Positions 1 through 8,486 of a DNA stretch of 64,000 bases are shown piece after piece. Positions within the stretch are counted from its first letter, which is position 1; every line of letters begins with the position of its first letter. Source of the stretch: Haliea sp. (GTDB taxonomy: Bacteria > Pseudomonadota > Gammaproteobacteria > Pseudomonadales > Halieaceae). The notes beneath the pieces are model-generated. The model was not told the origin of the DNA. It saw only the letters and a list, made by a program, of their open reading frames with translations, and searched no databases. Where the stretch lies: assembly GCA_024642265.1 (NCBI GenBank), contig JAHEBL010000009.1:1-64000 (forward strand), given 5' to 3'. Both the position numbers and the translations under genes were made by a program.

Positions 1-75
1 CCCCTACAGTTAAACCGACGATGCAGTACTTCGCCAAGCTCCCATAGCGCCAGAGGCACACGAGCGACACGCTTT

Positions 76-81
76 TATAAT
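76..81 (+). promoter_or_regulatory. Possible -10 box upstream of the DUF4185-like gene
   Basis: A perfect TATAAT lies about 165 bases before the first gene. The -35 region 17 bases upstream (GAGGCA) is poor, so this is a weak call. The stretch 1-47 also reads, in frame 3, as a short peptide ending in TAG at 45-47; it could be the last codons of a gene outside the window but is too short to judge. Confidence 0.3.
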
Positions 82-205
82 ACTTTCAATCTATCCGCCT
101 TGCCTGTTTATTCCAAATAGTTCGCAACAACCGCTTTTGCTCCGATTTTGCTCCTTTTTTCCTCCGGTAATCGTCTCTCCGCTGGCAGAGACTGTTTCCT
201 ATGGC

Positions 206-222
206 GCCACCAATCTGGTGGC
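206..222 (+). other. 5' leader hairpin just before the first gene's ribosome binding site
   Basis: GCCACC, a five-base loop AATCT, then GGTGGC form a perfect 6-bp hairpin. It ends 10 bases before the AGGGG ribosome binding site (233-237) of the gene starting at 245. It could modulate translation or mRNA stability; that role is inference. Confidence 0.35.
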
Positions 223-244
223 CTGAAAACACAGGGGTATTAAA

Positions 245-1501
245 ATGAGCTACGCTCGAGCCAATCCCTCCGAAACAGTGGCGACAACCGCACCGTCCGT
301 AGGTTTCACCCGCAGTTTATTCAAGGCAGGCCTCTGCTCCCTGCTCATATGCTGGCTAACCTGTGGGTGCGGTGGCGGTGGCGGTGGCAGCGACGGTGGC
401 GGCGAAGCCGAGGCGCGGGCGCAGTCGCCGGTCAATGACGAACCGATTGTGATGTCCGTCCGCGACCTTGGTGTGATAAGTCAAAATTCCGCAATCCTGA
501 AGCGCGACGCTGGTATCAGTTTCTGGTACCAGGGAAAATCTGTCTGGTTATTCGGGGACACGCTGCTTGTATCGCCCAATGCTGAAAATCTGACATTTGT
601 CAGCAATACCTGGTCCTTCACCCACGACAGTGACGCAGCCGATGGCATAGACGGCCTTTCTGAACAAGTCGACGCGGTCGGCGCTCCGACCGTTTTTTTC
701 CGGCTCAATGAGCGAGAAAGGGCGTTTAACTCGCGCGACCACGGCGATAGCTGTGAGCTGGAGCCGTGCACGGCACACTGGCACATCTGGCCTGGGGCGG
801 CCGTGGTAGATGAAGACAAGGGCTGGGCTTACATTTTTTACCGCAAGGTGCATGTTGAACGCGGCCTTTTCAAGTTCATTCATATCGGCCACTCCCTCGC
901 GGTTTGGAAAAACTATCAGGAAACTCCTGAGCGGCCGGTCTTTAATTACGTCGATTCCTACCCTACCCTGTTCTTCTCGGAAGAGGGTGAATACGGCTTT
1001 GGCAGTGCCGCTGTTGTTCTCGACAACTACGCCTATATTTATGGCTGTGAACTGGAGAGCGAGCGCATAACCAAGCCCTGTCGACTGGCACGGGTGCCGC
1101 TCGCTGACATCCTGGAAAAAAGCGCCTGGTCGTATTACGGCGGCGATGGTAACTGGTCGACCAACTCCCTTGATGCGGTGGAACTATTCGCTGGCAACGA
1201 CATGATGTCGGTGTTTTTCAACCCCGATCTGCATCGATTTGTCGCCGTCTACAGCGAGCCGCTGGCAGCGAGTGCAATGATGCGCACCTCTCCACGACCG
1301 GAGGGGCCCTGGTCAGCTCCCACTCGATTATTTACCGTGGATGCGCCGGAAAATGTATACGGCTGGGTATACGATTTTCTGGCACATCCGAAATTTTCAC
1401 AGGAGGATGGCAGCAAAATATATATAACCTATACCCGCAAAACCGATCAGATGCACTCGCGACTACACCTGGTCGAGGTCACGTTGGCGCTGCCTCAGTA
1501 A
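245..1501 (+). CDS. Secreted DUF4185-like protein with Gly-rich linker
   Basis: 418 residues. A hydrophobic export segment (about residues 25-40) leads into TCGCG followed by a Gly-rich tether, the layout of many surface lipoproteins, although the residues before Cys40 and Cys42 do not match a strict lipobox. The mature part has WLFGDT at 101-106 and repeated Trp/Tyr-rich beta-strand segments, as in DUF4185 proteins, which are five-bladed-propeller-like and often resemble glycan-acting enzymes. ATG at 245 follows AGGGG (233-237) with 7-base spacing, which fixes the start. The gene stands alone, with the PqiA gene downstream behind its own promoter. Substrate and activity cannot be told from sequence; family assignment is by eye. 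Confidence 0.7.
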   Translation: MSYARANPSETVATTAPSVGFTRSLFKAGLCSLLICWLTCGCGGGGGGSDGGGEAEARAQSPVNDEPIVMSVRDLGVISQNSAILKRDAGISFWYQGKSVWLFGDTLLVSPNAENLTFVSNTWSFTHDSDAADGIDGLSEQVDAVGAPTVFFRLNERERAFNSRDHGDSCELEPCTAHWHIWPGAAVVDEDKGWAYIFYRKVHVERGLFKFIHIGHSLAVWKNYQETPERPVFNYVDSYPTLFFSEEGEYGFGSAAVVLDNYAYIYGCELESERITKPCRLARVPLADILEKSAWSYYGGDGNWSTNSLDAVELFAGNDMMSVFFNPDLHRFVAVYSEPLAASAMMRTSPRPEGPWSAPTRLFTVDAPENVYGWVYDFLAHPKFSQEDGSKIYITYTRKTDQMHSRLHLVEVTLALPQ

Positions 1502-1582
1502 GCGTTTATTCAGGCCGCCCGAATCGACTGACAGCCCCGCGGGTTCTCGCATTCAGCATACTTCATCCGGCAATAACCCTGC

Positions 1583-1613
1583 TTGTGTAACCGCGCGACC
1601 TTTTCGGTATGAT
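1583..1613 (+). promoter_or_regulatory. Candidate promoter of the PqiA-like gene
   Basis: TTGTGT (1583-1588) and TATGAT (1608-1613) are separated by 19 bases and sit about 26 bases before the ATG at 1639. The -10 box is good; the -35 box and spacing are only fair. Confidence 0.35.
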
Positions 1614-1638
1614 ACTGCCTTGCCGCGCAGGAGCTGAC

Positions 1639-2280
1639 ATGTCGACCACACGCAAACTTATGACCCTGGCTCTGATTGCCATCGCCCTGGGCCTGTTATA
1701 CCCGGGAGTTACCCAGCCGGTTCTTACCCTCAGTGGCACAGTAGAAAAGTCCAGGATTGCCGAACTGGGCATTGAAATGATTGCGGGACAGGAAGCCGAC
1801 TCCCAGACCCGGCAGCTGCTCTCCGCCATTTCCGGCTTCTTTGGCTTCGACCAGATAGAAGGAGAGCTGCAGGTTTACACCAGCACGCGCTCCATATGGG
1901 GGACAGTGGAGTCGCTTGCCAGTTCCGGCAATCTGCCGGTGGCGTTTCTTATTGTGTTCTTCAGCCTGGTCATTCCGGTCTTCAAGCTGCTATTGCAGGC
2001 CACCTCCGTGTTCATCGCGCGCGCCGATTTGCGCGGCCCGCTGCTCTGGCTGAACTCGCTCCTGAGTAAATGGTCAATGGCTGACGTATTCGTGATGGGT
2101 CTGCTGGTGGCTTTTCTGGCCGGCAGCGCCGCCGACCAGACCGGCGATATATTGACCATGCACGCCCGCCTCGGCGTCGGTTTTTACTTCTTTCTGGCTT
2201 ACTGCCTGTTTTCAGTGGCAGCCGGTTCAGTACTGCGCGAGTCTCCTCCCGCAGTGACCGCCCCGGTACAGGCTGGCTAG
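1639..2280 (+). CDS. Paraquat-inducible protein A (PqiA) family membrane protein
   Basis: 213 residues from ATG 1639, preceded by AGGAG (1629-1633) at 5 bases; a frame-matched ATG at 1609 lacks a binding site and overlaps the -10 box. One TM helix lies near residues 8-26 and three more in the C-terminal half (about 101-123, 146-163, 178-197). The signature SKWSMADV at 143-150 is typical of PqiA, where it reads SKWSM(V/I)DVF. In E. coli PqiA is an inner-membrane partner of the MCE protein PqiB in envelope lipid transport. Here there is no PqiB/MCE or PqiC neighbour, and only one PqiA domain instead of two. It is therefore an orphan single-domain PqiA; its partner, if any, is elsewhere. Confidence 0.85.
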   Translation: MSTTRKLMTLALIAIALGLLYPGVTQPVLTLSGTVEKSRIAELGIEMIAGQEADSQTRQLLSAISGFFGFDQIEGELQVYTSTRSIWGTVESLASSGNLPVAFLIVFFSLVIPVFKLLLQATSVFIARADLRGPLLWLNSLLSKWSMADVFVMGLLVAFLAGSAADQTGDILTMHARLGVGFYFFLAYCLFSVAAGSVLRESPPAVTAPVQAG

Positions 2281-2682
2281 GCTGCCTCCAGGCTGGTCAG
2301 CCTGCCTGTGCCTGCTCAACGCCTATGACTCCGATCTCGACAGCTGGACGGCACCGATCGCCACTATGGAAAGCCGAAACACAGGGCCGGTCTAACGGTG
2401 CTCCAGACTGTCGGGGCTCTACAGGAATAATTCACTATTGCGATGCTTCGGCATTAGCCCCGTTTCAGGTATACTCCGCGCCGGCGTTCAGATAGGCTCC
2501 CGCCGTATTTCGGCCAGCCAGACCCGGTACTCCCCGAGCATCCCATGATTGACAGCTCACAGGCTTGACGGCCGGGTTTATTGCACCGACTAATGCCAAT
2601 ATTTTTATTAAAATTCAGACAGTTATCGCGGCCGCAGTGAAAATCCGGCTGCCCAGGAAAACACTCTCGCAGGACACAACTT
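2281..2682. other. 402-bp non-coding gap with a small hairpin and promoter-like boxes
   Basis: No gene is visible. Directly after the PqiA stop a hairpin CAGGCT-GGTC-AGCCTG (2289-2304) could act as a weak terminator but has no T-run. At 2470-2475 a clear TATACT lacks a good -35 box; a transcript from there would have about 200 bases of leader or be a small RNA. I could not fold it into any known RNA family. Confidence 0.4.
2565..2594 (+). promoter_or_regulatory. Candidate promoter of the coiled-coil gene
   Basis: TTGACG (2565-2570), an 18-base spacer and ACTAAT (2589-2594; four of six consensus bases). It lies about 90 bases before the ATG at 2683. A second perfect TTGACA at 2549-2554 lacks a matching -10 box. 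Confidence 0.35.
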
Positions 2683-3228
2683 ATGCTGACAGCCAACAAA
2701 CTCGAAAAAATTATCGAACTCGAAGACAACCTCCGTGGTGAGTACCAGGCAAAACTGGACGCGAAATCTGCCGATATCGAACGCCTTCAGAAGGAGCTCG
2801 CAGACCAGAAGGAACAACTGCAGGCCACGATAGACAGGCAGCTGGCTACCATTACCGACCTTTCCGACAAGGCCACTGCCAACCAGAATATTGAACAATT
2901 GAACCGGGAATTGGGCAATCGCAGCGAGAAACTGCAGGACGAGGTGTCCAGTCTGAAGAAAAGGGTGAAAGCCCTGCAGAAAGACCTTGCCAGTGAGCGC
3001 GAGCAGGTCAGCAAGTTGACGCAGTATGATCCCGCAAGGATGAAAAAGAACCTCGATACCAACAAAAAGAAACTGGCCGAGAAAACAGCGGCGAACGAGT
3101 TACTGCAGAAATCCCTCAGCAAAACCAAAACTGAAAACGCCGAGCTGCAACACAAAATCCAGGAGCTGGAAGGCAAGCTGGCGGAGCTGGACGCAGACGG
3201 CAACACCGAGGAAGAAGCCGCCGCGTAG
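2683..3228 (+). CDS. Coiled-coil protein of unknown function
   Basis: 181 residues, almost all predicted helix: rich in Glu, Lys, Gln and Leu with heptad-like spacing from about residue 4 to 170 and ending in an acidic, Ala-rich tail. There is no signal peptide or membrane segment, so it is probably cytosolic. No catalytic motif is visible. A weak CAGGA precedes the ATG by about 8 bases. Basic stretches (KKRVKALQ, MKKNLDTNKKK) alternate with acidic ones, which suits a filament or scaffold, but this is inference. It stands apart from the DUF2452 gene that follows, although no strong terminator separates them. Confidence 0.75.
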   Translation: MLTANKLEKIIELEDNLRGEYQAKLDAKSADIERLQKELADQKEQLQATIDRQLATITDLSDKATANQNIEQLNRELGNRSEKLQDEVSSLKKRVKALQKDLASEREQVSKLTQYDPARMKKNLDTNKKKLAEKTAANELLQKSLSKTKTENAELQHKIQELEGKLAELDADGNTEEEAAA

Positions 3229-3322
3229 GCACGCAAAGGCCGGCCGCCTTCGGGGCTGGCGGGGTAATCGGGGGGGAGTTTATGTGCGTATATCCCCCAC
3301 ACTCCATCTGGAACACACGCAC

Positions 3323-3898
3323 ATGCCTGACCACCCGAATCCCCAGGGCAAGGGGCTGGCTCCCGTACTGGAGCTCTGGGAATCGAACCGCCCGCAGAAC
3401 CTGACGGCAAAGCAACCGCGCATATTATTAAACGACTACGTCGTATCCCTGCTGGTCTTGTCAGCAGAATTCAGTTTCAAGCCGGTCGTGGGCAATCCAT
3501 ACCACCTGTATCGCAGCAAGGGCAGCTGGCGCCTGTCGTTGATAGCTCCATGGGAATGGACCAGCACCGACCCCGGTATCTATGTGGGATCCTGTTACCT
3601 GCGCACCGATATGACCTGGCATATCAGCCCCGCCGATGACCTCGACCGCCACCCGAGCCTGGTCGATGACCTCGCGGACTTCGTCAAAAAATTTGTGGAT
3701 AGCCTGCACGCTCAGGATACCGTGGAGGCAGGACTGCCATTTTATGTCGCTGGCCTGCCATTCTATCAACGCCTGCTTGCCACCGGACTGGCGAGCTCTA
3801 TCAGGGAGACCGCGCGCATTAGCGGCCTTGCCGGTCGGGATGCCCGGTTCTGGCTGGGCATTTCGGGTACTGGCAATGTCTGCATGTTGACCGGCTGA
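3323..3898 (+). CDS. DUF2452-like protein
   Basis: 191 residues from ATG 3323. A GTG at 3284 in the same frame would add 13 residues and has the better ribosome binding site (GGGGGGAG, 5 bases upstream), so the true start is open. The N-terminal NPQGKGLAPVL and the later WRLSLIAPWEW and LRTDMTW stretches resemble DUF2452, a cytosolic family of unknown function. Its stop overlaps the start of the DUF427 gene (TGATG at 3896-3900), so the two are translationally coupled and probably work together. No signal peptide or catalytic motif is evident. Confidence 0.6.
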   Translation: MPDHPNPQGKGLAPVLELWESNRPQNLTAKQPRILLNDYVVSLLVLSAEFSFKPVVGNPYHLYRSKGSWRLSLIAPWEWTSTDPGIYVGSCYLRTDMTWHISPADDLDRHPSLVDDLADFVKKFVDSLHAQDTVEAGLPFYVAGLPFYQRLLATGLASSIRETARISGLAGRDARFWLGISGTGNVCMLTG

Positions 3899-4365
3899 TG
3901 ACCAGAGAATCAGTATGGGACTACCCCAGGCCCGCTATATGCATGGCCTTCCAGGGTAGTCTGAAAATTATCCACGGCGGCGAGGTACTTGCGCAGACGG
4001 CTGCAGCCTACCGGACGCTGGAAACCTCCCACCCACCCACCTACTATTTCCCACCCGGTGATGTTGACATGGACCGGCTTTCTCCCAACGGGTATCGTTC
4101 ATTCTGCGAATGGAAAGGCGAGGCAAGCTATTTCGACCTTCAACTTGCCGATAAGGTGATCCGTAATGTCGCCTGGGCTTATAATGCTCCCAGCCCATCA
4201 TTTCGGCATATACGCGGCTACCTGAGCTTTTACGCCTCCAGGGTTGATGCCTGCTTCGTGAATGACGAGCGGGCCGAAGCACAGGAAGGGGATTTCTACG
4301 GCGGCTGGATTACGGCCAACATCGCAGGACCCTTCAAAGGCGCGCCCGGCACTGCCGGTTGGTAG
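3898..4365 (+). CDS. DUF427 domain protein
   Basis: 155 residues. The opening ESVWDYPRP, central LETSHPPTYYFPPGDV and FCEWKGEASYFDL are hallmarks of DUF427 (PF04248), a compact beta-rich fold of unknown biochemical role, sometimes annotated as a nucleotidyltransferase-like domain. Length fits a single-domain member. The ATG overlaps the stop of the upstream DUF2452-like gene, and the SDR gene follows after 37 bases, so this is the second gene of a probable four-gene operon (3.3-6.7 kb). What the operon makes is unknown. Confidence 0.85.
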   Translation: MTRESVWDYPRPAICMAFQGSLKIIHGGEVLAQTAAAYRTLETSHPPTYYFPPGDVDMDRLSPNGYRSFCEWKGEASYFDLQLADKVIRNVAWAYNAPSPSFRHIRGYLSFYASRVDACFVNDERAEAQEGDFYGGWITANIAGPFKGAPGTAGW

Positions 4366-4402
4366 ATCCCCACATCCTGACAAGGGAGCTGGAAGCACCT
4401 GC

Positions 4403-5902
4403 ATGAATGGATACAGCACAGCGGCGACCAAGGCTGAGGGAGCACGTTATCTGGTGTTTGGCGCATCCGGGTATATCGGCACCAACCTGGTACCCTTCCT
4501 GCAAGAACGCGGTATAACGGTACGTGCCGCCGCTCGCAATCCCGATGTACTCAAGGCGCGCAACTGGCAAGGTATCGAACTGGTGCAGGCCGACGCTTTG
4601 GACGCTGTCAGTCTGGGCAGCGCCCTGAATGGCGTGGATGTCGCTTTCTACCTGGTGCACTCGATGGCAGCAGGCAGGAATTTCAGTAAGCTCGACCTGA
4701 CAGCCGCCCGCAATTTCGCCGCAGCCGCAGCCGGCGCCGGCGTGCAGCGTATCGTTTACCTCGGCGGCCTGGTGCCGGAAGACGCCAGCGGTGAACACAT
4801 CGTATCCCGTCGCGAAACCGGCGATGCACTGAGAAGTGGCCCCATACCGGTAACAGAAGTAAGGGCGGGAATAATTGTAGGACCCGGATCGGCGGCCTTT
4901 GAGGTGATGCGGGACCTGGCACTGAATCTGCCAGTGATGGTCGCGCCGCGCTGGGTAAGAGCCAAGTCGCCGCCTATCGCCCTGGAGAACCTGCTGGTCT
5001 ACCTGCTCGGCGTTGCACGCAATCCCCAGGCTGCAGGTCAGGTCTATGACGCAGCCGGTCCGGAACAGGTCAGTTATGAGGAGATGATGGTGCTGATGGC
5101 AGATATCGCGGGCAAGCGTCCGCCGCGAATCATTCCCGTGCCGATCCTGAGCCCCGGTCTCTCTTCCTACTGGCTAGGACTTGTCACGGCGGTACCCCCC
5201 GATATAGCCAAAGCCCTGATAGGCGGTTTGAAACACGACTTCTATGCAGACGACGCACGCCTGCGCCAGCTTGTACCGCAGAACCTTTTGACAGTTCGGG
5301 AGGCGATCACCGCGGCTTTCGCCGCCGAGCGGGAGCACCAAATGCTGGCACGCTGGACAGAGGGTGCATTTGACCAGCGCGGTTTCAGGCATGACACCGC
5401 GTTTTACGCCAAGAAAGCCGGCGGCTCTGCACGGGGGCCAGCCTCACCCGCCGCGCTGTGGGCACAGGTGATACGGATTGGCGGAAGCAACCGCTATTAC
5501 TACATGAACTGGCTCTGGTGGGTGCGGGAGTTCATGGACTGGTGCGTCGGTGGTGCGGGATTTTCCCGGGGGCGCCGCGATCCTGACGACCTGCGCCTCG
5601 GCGACGTCATAGACTACTGGACAGTCATAGGGATTGAACCAGAGCGACACCTCACCCTGCATTTCGGCATGAAGGCCCCCGGCTCGGGTATACTCGAATT
5701 CGATTTGCGTCCGGTAACGGAAGGAGCTACCGAGATAACCATTACGGCCTACTGGCACCCCCGCGGCGTTTGGGGATTACTGTACTGGTATGCCCTGGTT
5801 CCGGCCCACCTGTTTATCTTCCGCGGCTGGACCCGTGCTATCGTGCGTCGTGCGCAGGCCGCGCCGCTGAGTCCGGAGTCCCCCCGGGCTGTTGACCAAT
5901 AG
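4403..5902 (+). CDS. NAD(P)-binding SDR fused to C-terminal DUF2867
   Basis: 499 residues from ATG 4403, with GGAAG seven bases upstream. An upstream in-frame ATG at 4262 lies inside the DUF427 gene and is unlikely. The N-terminus has the atypical/extended SDR nucleotide motif GASGYIGTNL (about residues 17-26) and an NmrA-like layout with LVHSM and YLGG segments. The C-terminal third (from about 345) contains YYYMNWLWWVREFMDW and the DUF2867 pattern ending in a hydrophobic WGLLYWYALVPAHLFIF segment. Such SDR-DUF2867 fusions are common proteins of unknown substrate; oxidoreductase activity is inferred from the fold. Confidence 0.85.
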   Translation: MNGYSTAATKAEGARYLVFGASGYIGTNLVPFLQERGITVRAAARNPDVLKARNWQGIELVQADALDAVSLGSALNGVDVAFYLVHSMAAGRNFSKLDLTAARNFAAAAAGAGVQRIVYLGGLVPEDASGEHIVSRRETGDALRSGPIPVTEVRAGIIVGPGSAAFEVMRDLALNLPVMVAPRWVRAKSPPIALENLLVYLLGVARNPQAAGQVYDAAGPEQVSYEEMMVLMADIAGKRPPRIIPVPILSPGLSSYWLGLVTAVPPDIAKALIGGLKHDFYADDARLRQLVPQNLLTVREAITAAFAAEREHQMLARWTEGAFDQRGFRHDTAFYAKKAGGSARGPASPAALWAQVIRIGGSNRYYYMNWLWWVREFMDWCVGGAGFSRGRRDPDDLRLGDVIDYWTVIGIEPERHLTLHFGMKAPGSGILEFDLRPVTEGATEITITAYWHPRGVWGLLYWYALVPAHLFIFRGWTRAIVRRAQAAPLSPESPRAVDQ

Positions 5903-5943
5903 CGGCGTCCGGTGCCGGCAGCCACATAACATGGAGATCGCAA

Positions 5944-6726
5944 ATGGCATATAAACTACCGGGGTTCATTCCGGAGGAGTTGCGCCAACTGGCCAGGTTC
6001 ATCCCGAAGACCGGCTGGGAAGTCATCGACTGGAAACCCATGCTGGGATCTATGCGCACAGTATCGTGGCGCTATGTCAGCCGCCGGGGCGTCGACAAGC
6101 TCGCCGCGCAGACCCGCGAGGTCGCCAGCCATGTAAGGCTGGTCGCTTCCCCTGACGACGTAACACCCCTGGTTGATATTGGCGACAAGCGACAGCTGCG
6201 ACAATCAGGCGACGATATCCTCAGGCTCTACTTTTCCCAGTGGCTGGTCGCGCAGGGTATGTTCATAGACCTGCGACTGGCGCGCTTCGGAGTAGATGAT
6301 GCGGGATTACTGTTTACGCCCAATGGGCTGTGGATTCAGCTGAGGCCCGACTTCCGCGAGGGCATGATAGCGCTCTACCGCTCTTTCTACAGCTCCGATG
6401 ATGATGCCTTTGATAAGGCGTTGAGGCAGATGGGTATGCTGCGCGGCGACCTGTCTCCAGCTGCCGAGGACGAACTCAAGAACTTGCTGTTCCAGCACTT
6501 CGGCATTGACCAGCGGTCTCAGCGGTTTTCTATTGACGCCTTCAAGGCCTCGTTTGACGAGTTATTCGCTTTCTTTGTTTCCCACCAATACAAGTTACAC
6601 AGTGATTTCGTGTTCGTAGGTTTCTACCTGATCACGTTGTACCTGACGCTGGAACAACTCGGGCAATCCCATAACGTCAGGAAAATCTGTGCGGACGTCC
6701 TGCTGAGTCCGGGCAGCGGCCAGTAA
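5944..6726 (+). CDS. Uncharacterised mostly helical protein
   Basis: 260 residues. ATG 5944 follows GGAGA at a normal distance. I do not recognise the family. The N-terminal 40 residues include FIPKTGWEVIDWKP; the remainder is helix-rich with acidic/aromatic patches (FYSSDDDAFDKAL) and a hydrophobic C-terminal helix (FVFVGFYLITLYLTL) that could dock on a membrane. No signal peptide. It lies 41 bases after the SDR-DUF2867 gene and completes the probable operon begun by the DUF2452 and DUF427 genes. Confidence 0.75.
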   Translation: MAYKLPGFIPEELRQLARFIPKTGWEVIDWKPMLGSMRTVSWRYVSRRGVDKLAAQTREVASHVRLVASPDDVTPLVDIGDKRQLRQSGDDILRLYFSQWLVAQGMFIDLRLARFGVDDAGLLFTPNGLWIQLRPDFREGMIALYRSFYSSDDDAFDKALRQMGMLRGDLSPAAEDELKNLLFQHFGIDQRSQRFSIDAFKASFDELFAFFVSHQYKLHSDFVFVGFYLITLYLTLEQLGQSHNVRKICADVLLSPGSGQ

Positions 6727-6811
6727 AAATGACAGAGATGCGCCAGCCTGCCCGGGAAGCCTTCTTCGTCACAGCGATGTCCGACAGGCGGAGCGCAGGA
6801 GCCGTCGACCG

Positions 6812-8353
6812 GTGTGTATGATTGTCCGCATGCTTAAATCTGACTCGGGCATCAACAGAACCGCCGGGGCGTGTTTACTGACTTTCTCGCTCCTGCTGTC
6901 AGCTTGCGTCACGGTTGCTCCGCAGCGGGACAGGCCAGCGGACCTGGCCCTCGAACCGGAACCAGCCGGGCAATGGCACAACCTGGAGGGGCTGGATCAC
7001 CACAACTCTTTTGTGCCGATGAACAAGGGCTCGACAGCTCTGGACTGGCGTCTGCGCGCCCTGCGGGGGGCCGGTCGAAGCATAGATCTGCAGACATTCA
7101 TCTGGGAGGATGACTTGTCCGGGCGCAGCCTCACCCGCGAAATACTCGCCGCAGCGGACCGTGGCGTGAAAGTGCGCGTGATTCTGGACGATGCCTTTCT
7201 GACACACGGCGACCCTGTATTGCGCGCCCTGTCCGAGCATCCACTGATCAGCTATCGAGTTTATAATCCACTGGCCTACAGGGCAGAAAACCCCGCGCTG
7301 CGCGGGCTGGAAAGCCTCGAAGAGTTTTCTCGAATCAATCACCGGATGCACAACAAACTGCTGCTGGTTGACGGCCGGGTCGCAGTTGTAGGTGGTCGGA
7401 ATCAGGCTGACGAATACTTTGGTTATCGGGATGATCACAATTTCAGGGACTTCGAGCTTATTATCCATGGACCTTTCGTTGCCGAGTTGTCAGGTGCCTT
7501 TGACCTCTACTGGAACGACCCGTGGTCGATACCCGTGGAGGACCTGGTCGACGCCGAGCTGAGAATGAGCTCGGCTGAGGTCGAGGCCTGGCTGGACGGC
7601 GTGACCGGACAACTGGAGAAATCCGGGCCAGCCTCTGCGGAAGACTGGCTGGCCTTGTTCGAATCGGGTCACCGCGGCACAGTGGAGCTCATTGTAGACA
7701 GCCCCGCCGATGACAGTCCCGCGATTGATTTGCCCGTGCAGCTGGCCAACGCTTATATCAAGCGCATAGATTCAACCCAGCGAGACTTACTTCTGGTTTC
7801 GGCTTACTTTATTCCCACGACCGCACTCACGGAGGCAATCGAACGTGCGGTGGCGCGCGGGGTAAGAGTGCGGATACTGACCAACTCTCTTGGTTCTAAC
7901 AATCATATTGCAGCACATGCTGCCTATGCCCTCCATCGCCCCGCATTACTTCAAGCCGGTGCCGAACTCTATGAGCTGCGCGCCGATGCCAGCACACGCG
8001 CCCTGTACACAGTTAACGGAGGCAGTGACGACATTCTCGGGCTACATGCCAAGCTGGCCTTGTTCGATGATTGCTGCCTTCTCGTCGGTTCTTCAAATCT
8101 CGATCCGCGCTCGCTGCGCCTCAATACGGAAATAGCGGCACTGGTGGACAGCCCCGGCCTCAATTCGCATTTGCGGGAACTACTCGCGGTAGATTTGCTG
8201 CCAGCAAACGCGTGGCAGGTTAAGCTGAAGGACGCCAATGTATTGGTATGGACTGGTCCTGACGGCGAGGAACAGACCACGCCCCCTGCATCCTTTATCA
8301 TGCGCGCCGAGTCGTGGTTTTTCGGGTTGCTTCCCATCGAAGATCAAATGTGA
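6812..8353 (+). CDS. Phospholipase D family lipoprotein
   Basis: 513 residues from GTG 6812, with AGGAG nine bases upstream; ATG 6818 and 6830 are alternatives. A lipobox LLSAC at 28-32 marks lipidation at Cys32 and export. Two HKD catalytic motifs are intact: HNKLLLVD at 180-187 and HAKLALFD at 412-419, each followed by the expected Gly-rich GG/GSS-N signature. This is the layout of PLD/cardiolipin-synthase-like enzymes that hydrolyse or transfer phosphodiester bonds in phospholipids. Periplasmic lipid-anchored members are known as putative PLD lipoproteins; the substrate here is unknown. It is 85 bases downstream of the unknown gene and may have its own promoter. Confidence 0.9.
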   Translation: MCMIVRMLKSDSGINRTAGACLLTFSLLLSACVTVAPQRDRPADLALEPEPAGQWHNLEGLDHHNSFVPMNKGSTALDWRLRALRGAGRSIDLQTFIWEDDLSGRSLTREILAAADRGVKVRVILDDAFLTHGDPVLRALSEHPLISYRVYNPLAYRAENPALRGLESLEEFSRINHRMHNKLLLVDGRVAVVGGRNQADEYFGYRDDHNFRDFELIIHGPFVAELSGAFDLYWNDPWSIPVEDLVDAELRMSSAEVEAWLDGVTGQLEKSGPASAEDWLALFESGHRGTVELIVDSPADDSPAIDLPVQLANAYIKRIDSTQRDLLLVSAYFIPTTALTEAIERAVARGVRVRILTNSLGSNNHIAAHAAYALHRPALLQAGAELYELRADASTRALYTVNGGSDDILGLHAKLALFDDCCLLVGSSNLDPRSLRLNTEIAALVDSPGLNSHLRELLAVDLLPANAWQVKLKDANVLVWTGPDGEEQTTPPASFIMRAESWFFGLLPIEDQM

Positions 8354-8361
8354 AGAAAAAA

Positions 8362-8431
8362 CGTGCCTGCCCTGGCGATAGGCGGGGTAAGCCGAACCGA
8401 TTTTGACTTCACCTTGGCACATGCAGGCACG
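8362..8431 (+). repeat. Inverted repeat enclosing a motif pair found again near 63.8 kb
   Basis: CGTGCCTGC (8362-8370) and GCAGGCACG (8423-8431) are perfect 9-bp arms around a 52-base loop, in the gap between the PLD and channel genes. The loop holds TAGGCGGGGTAA (8379-8390), 8 bases, then GATTTTGACT (8399-8408). The same two words occur at 63816-63827 and 63846-63855 with an 18-base spacer. Function unknown; it may be a regulatory or RNA element. Confidence 0.5.
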
Positions 8432-8486
8432 ACACGCGTACAATCATCCCGGAATCACGTCATCGAACAGCAGGGGCAAAGCCAGA

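Noticed and set aside
368-412. GGT/GGC repeat
   Set aside because: Codes for the Gly-rich tether of the DUF4185-like protein, not a regulatory repeat.
3229-3270. Resemblance to the 3' half of a c-di-GMP-I riboswitch (ACGCAAAG, then GGCTGGCGGGGTAATCG)
   Set aside because: The required 5' half would lie in the coding end of the coiled-coil gene and I could not form the expected stems.
3380-3396. tRNA T-arm-like GAATCGAACC string
   Set aside because: Inside the DUF2452-like gene with no cloverleaf on either strand.
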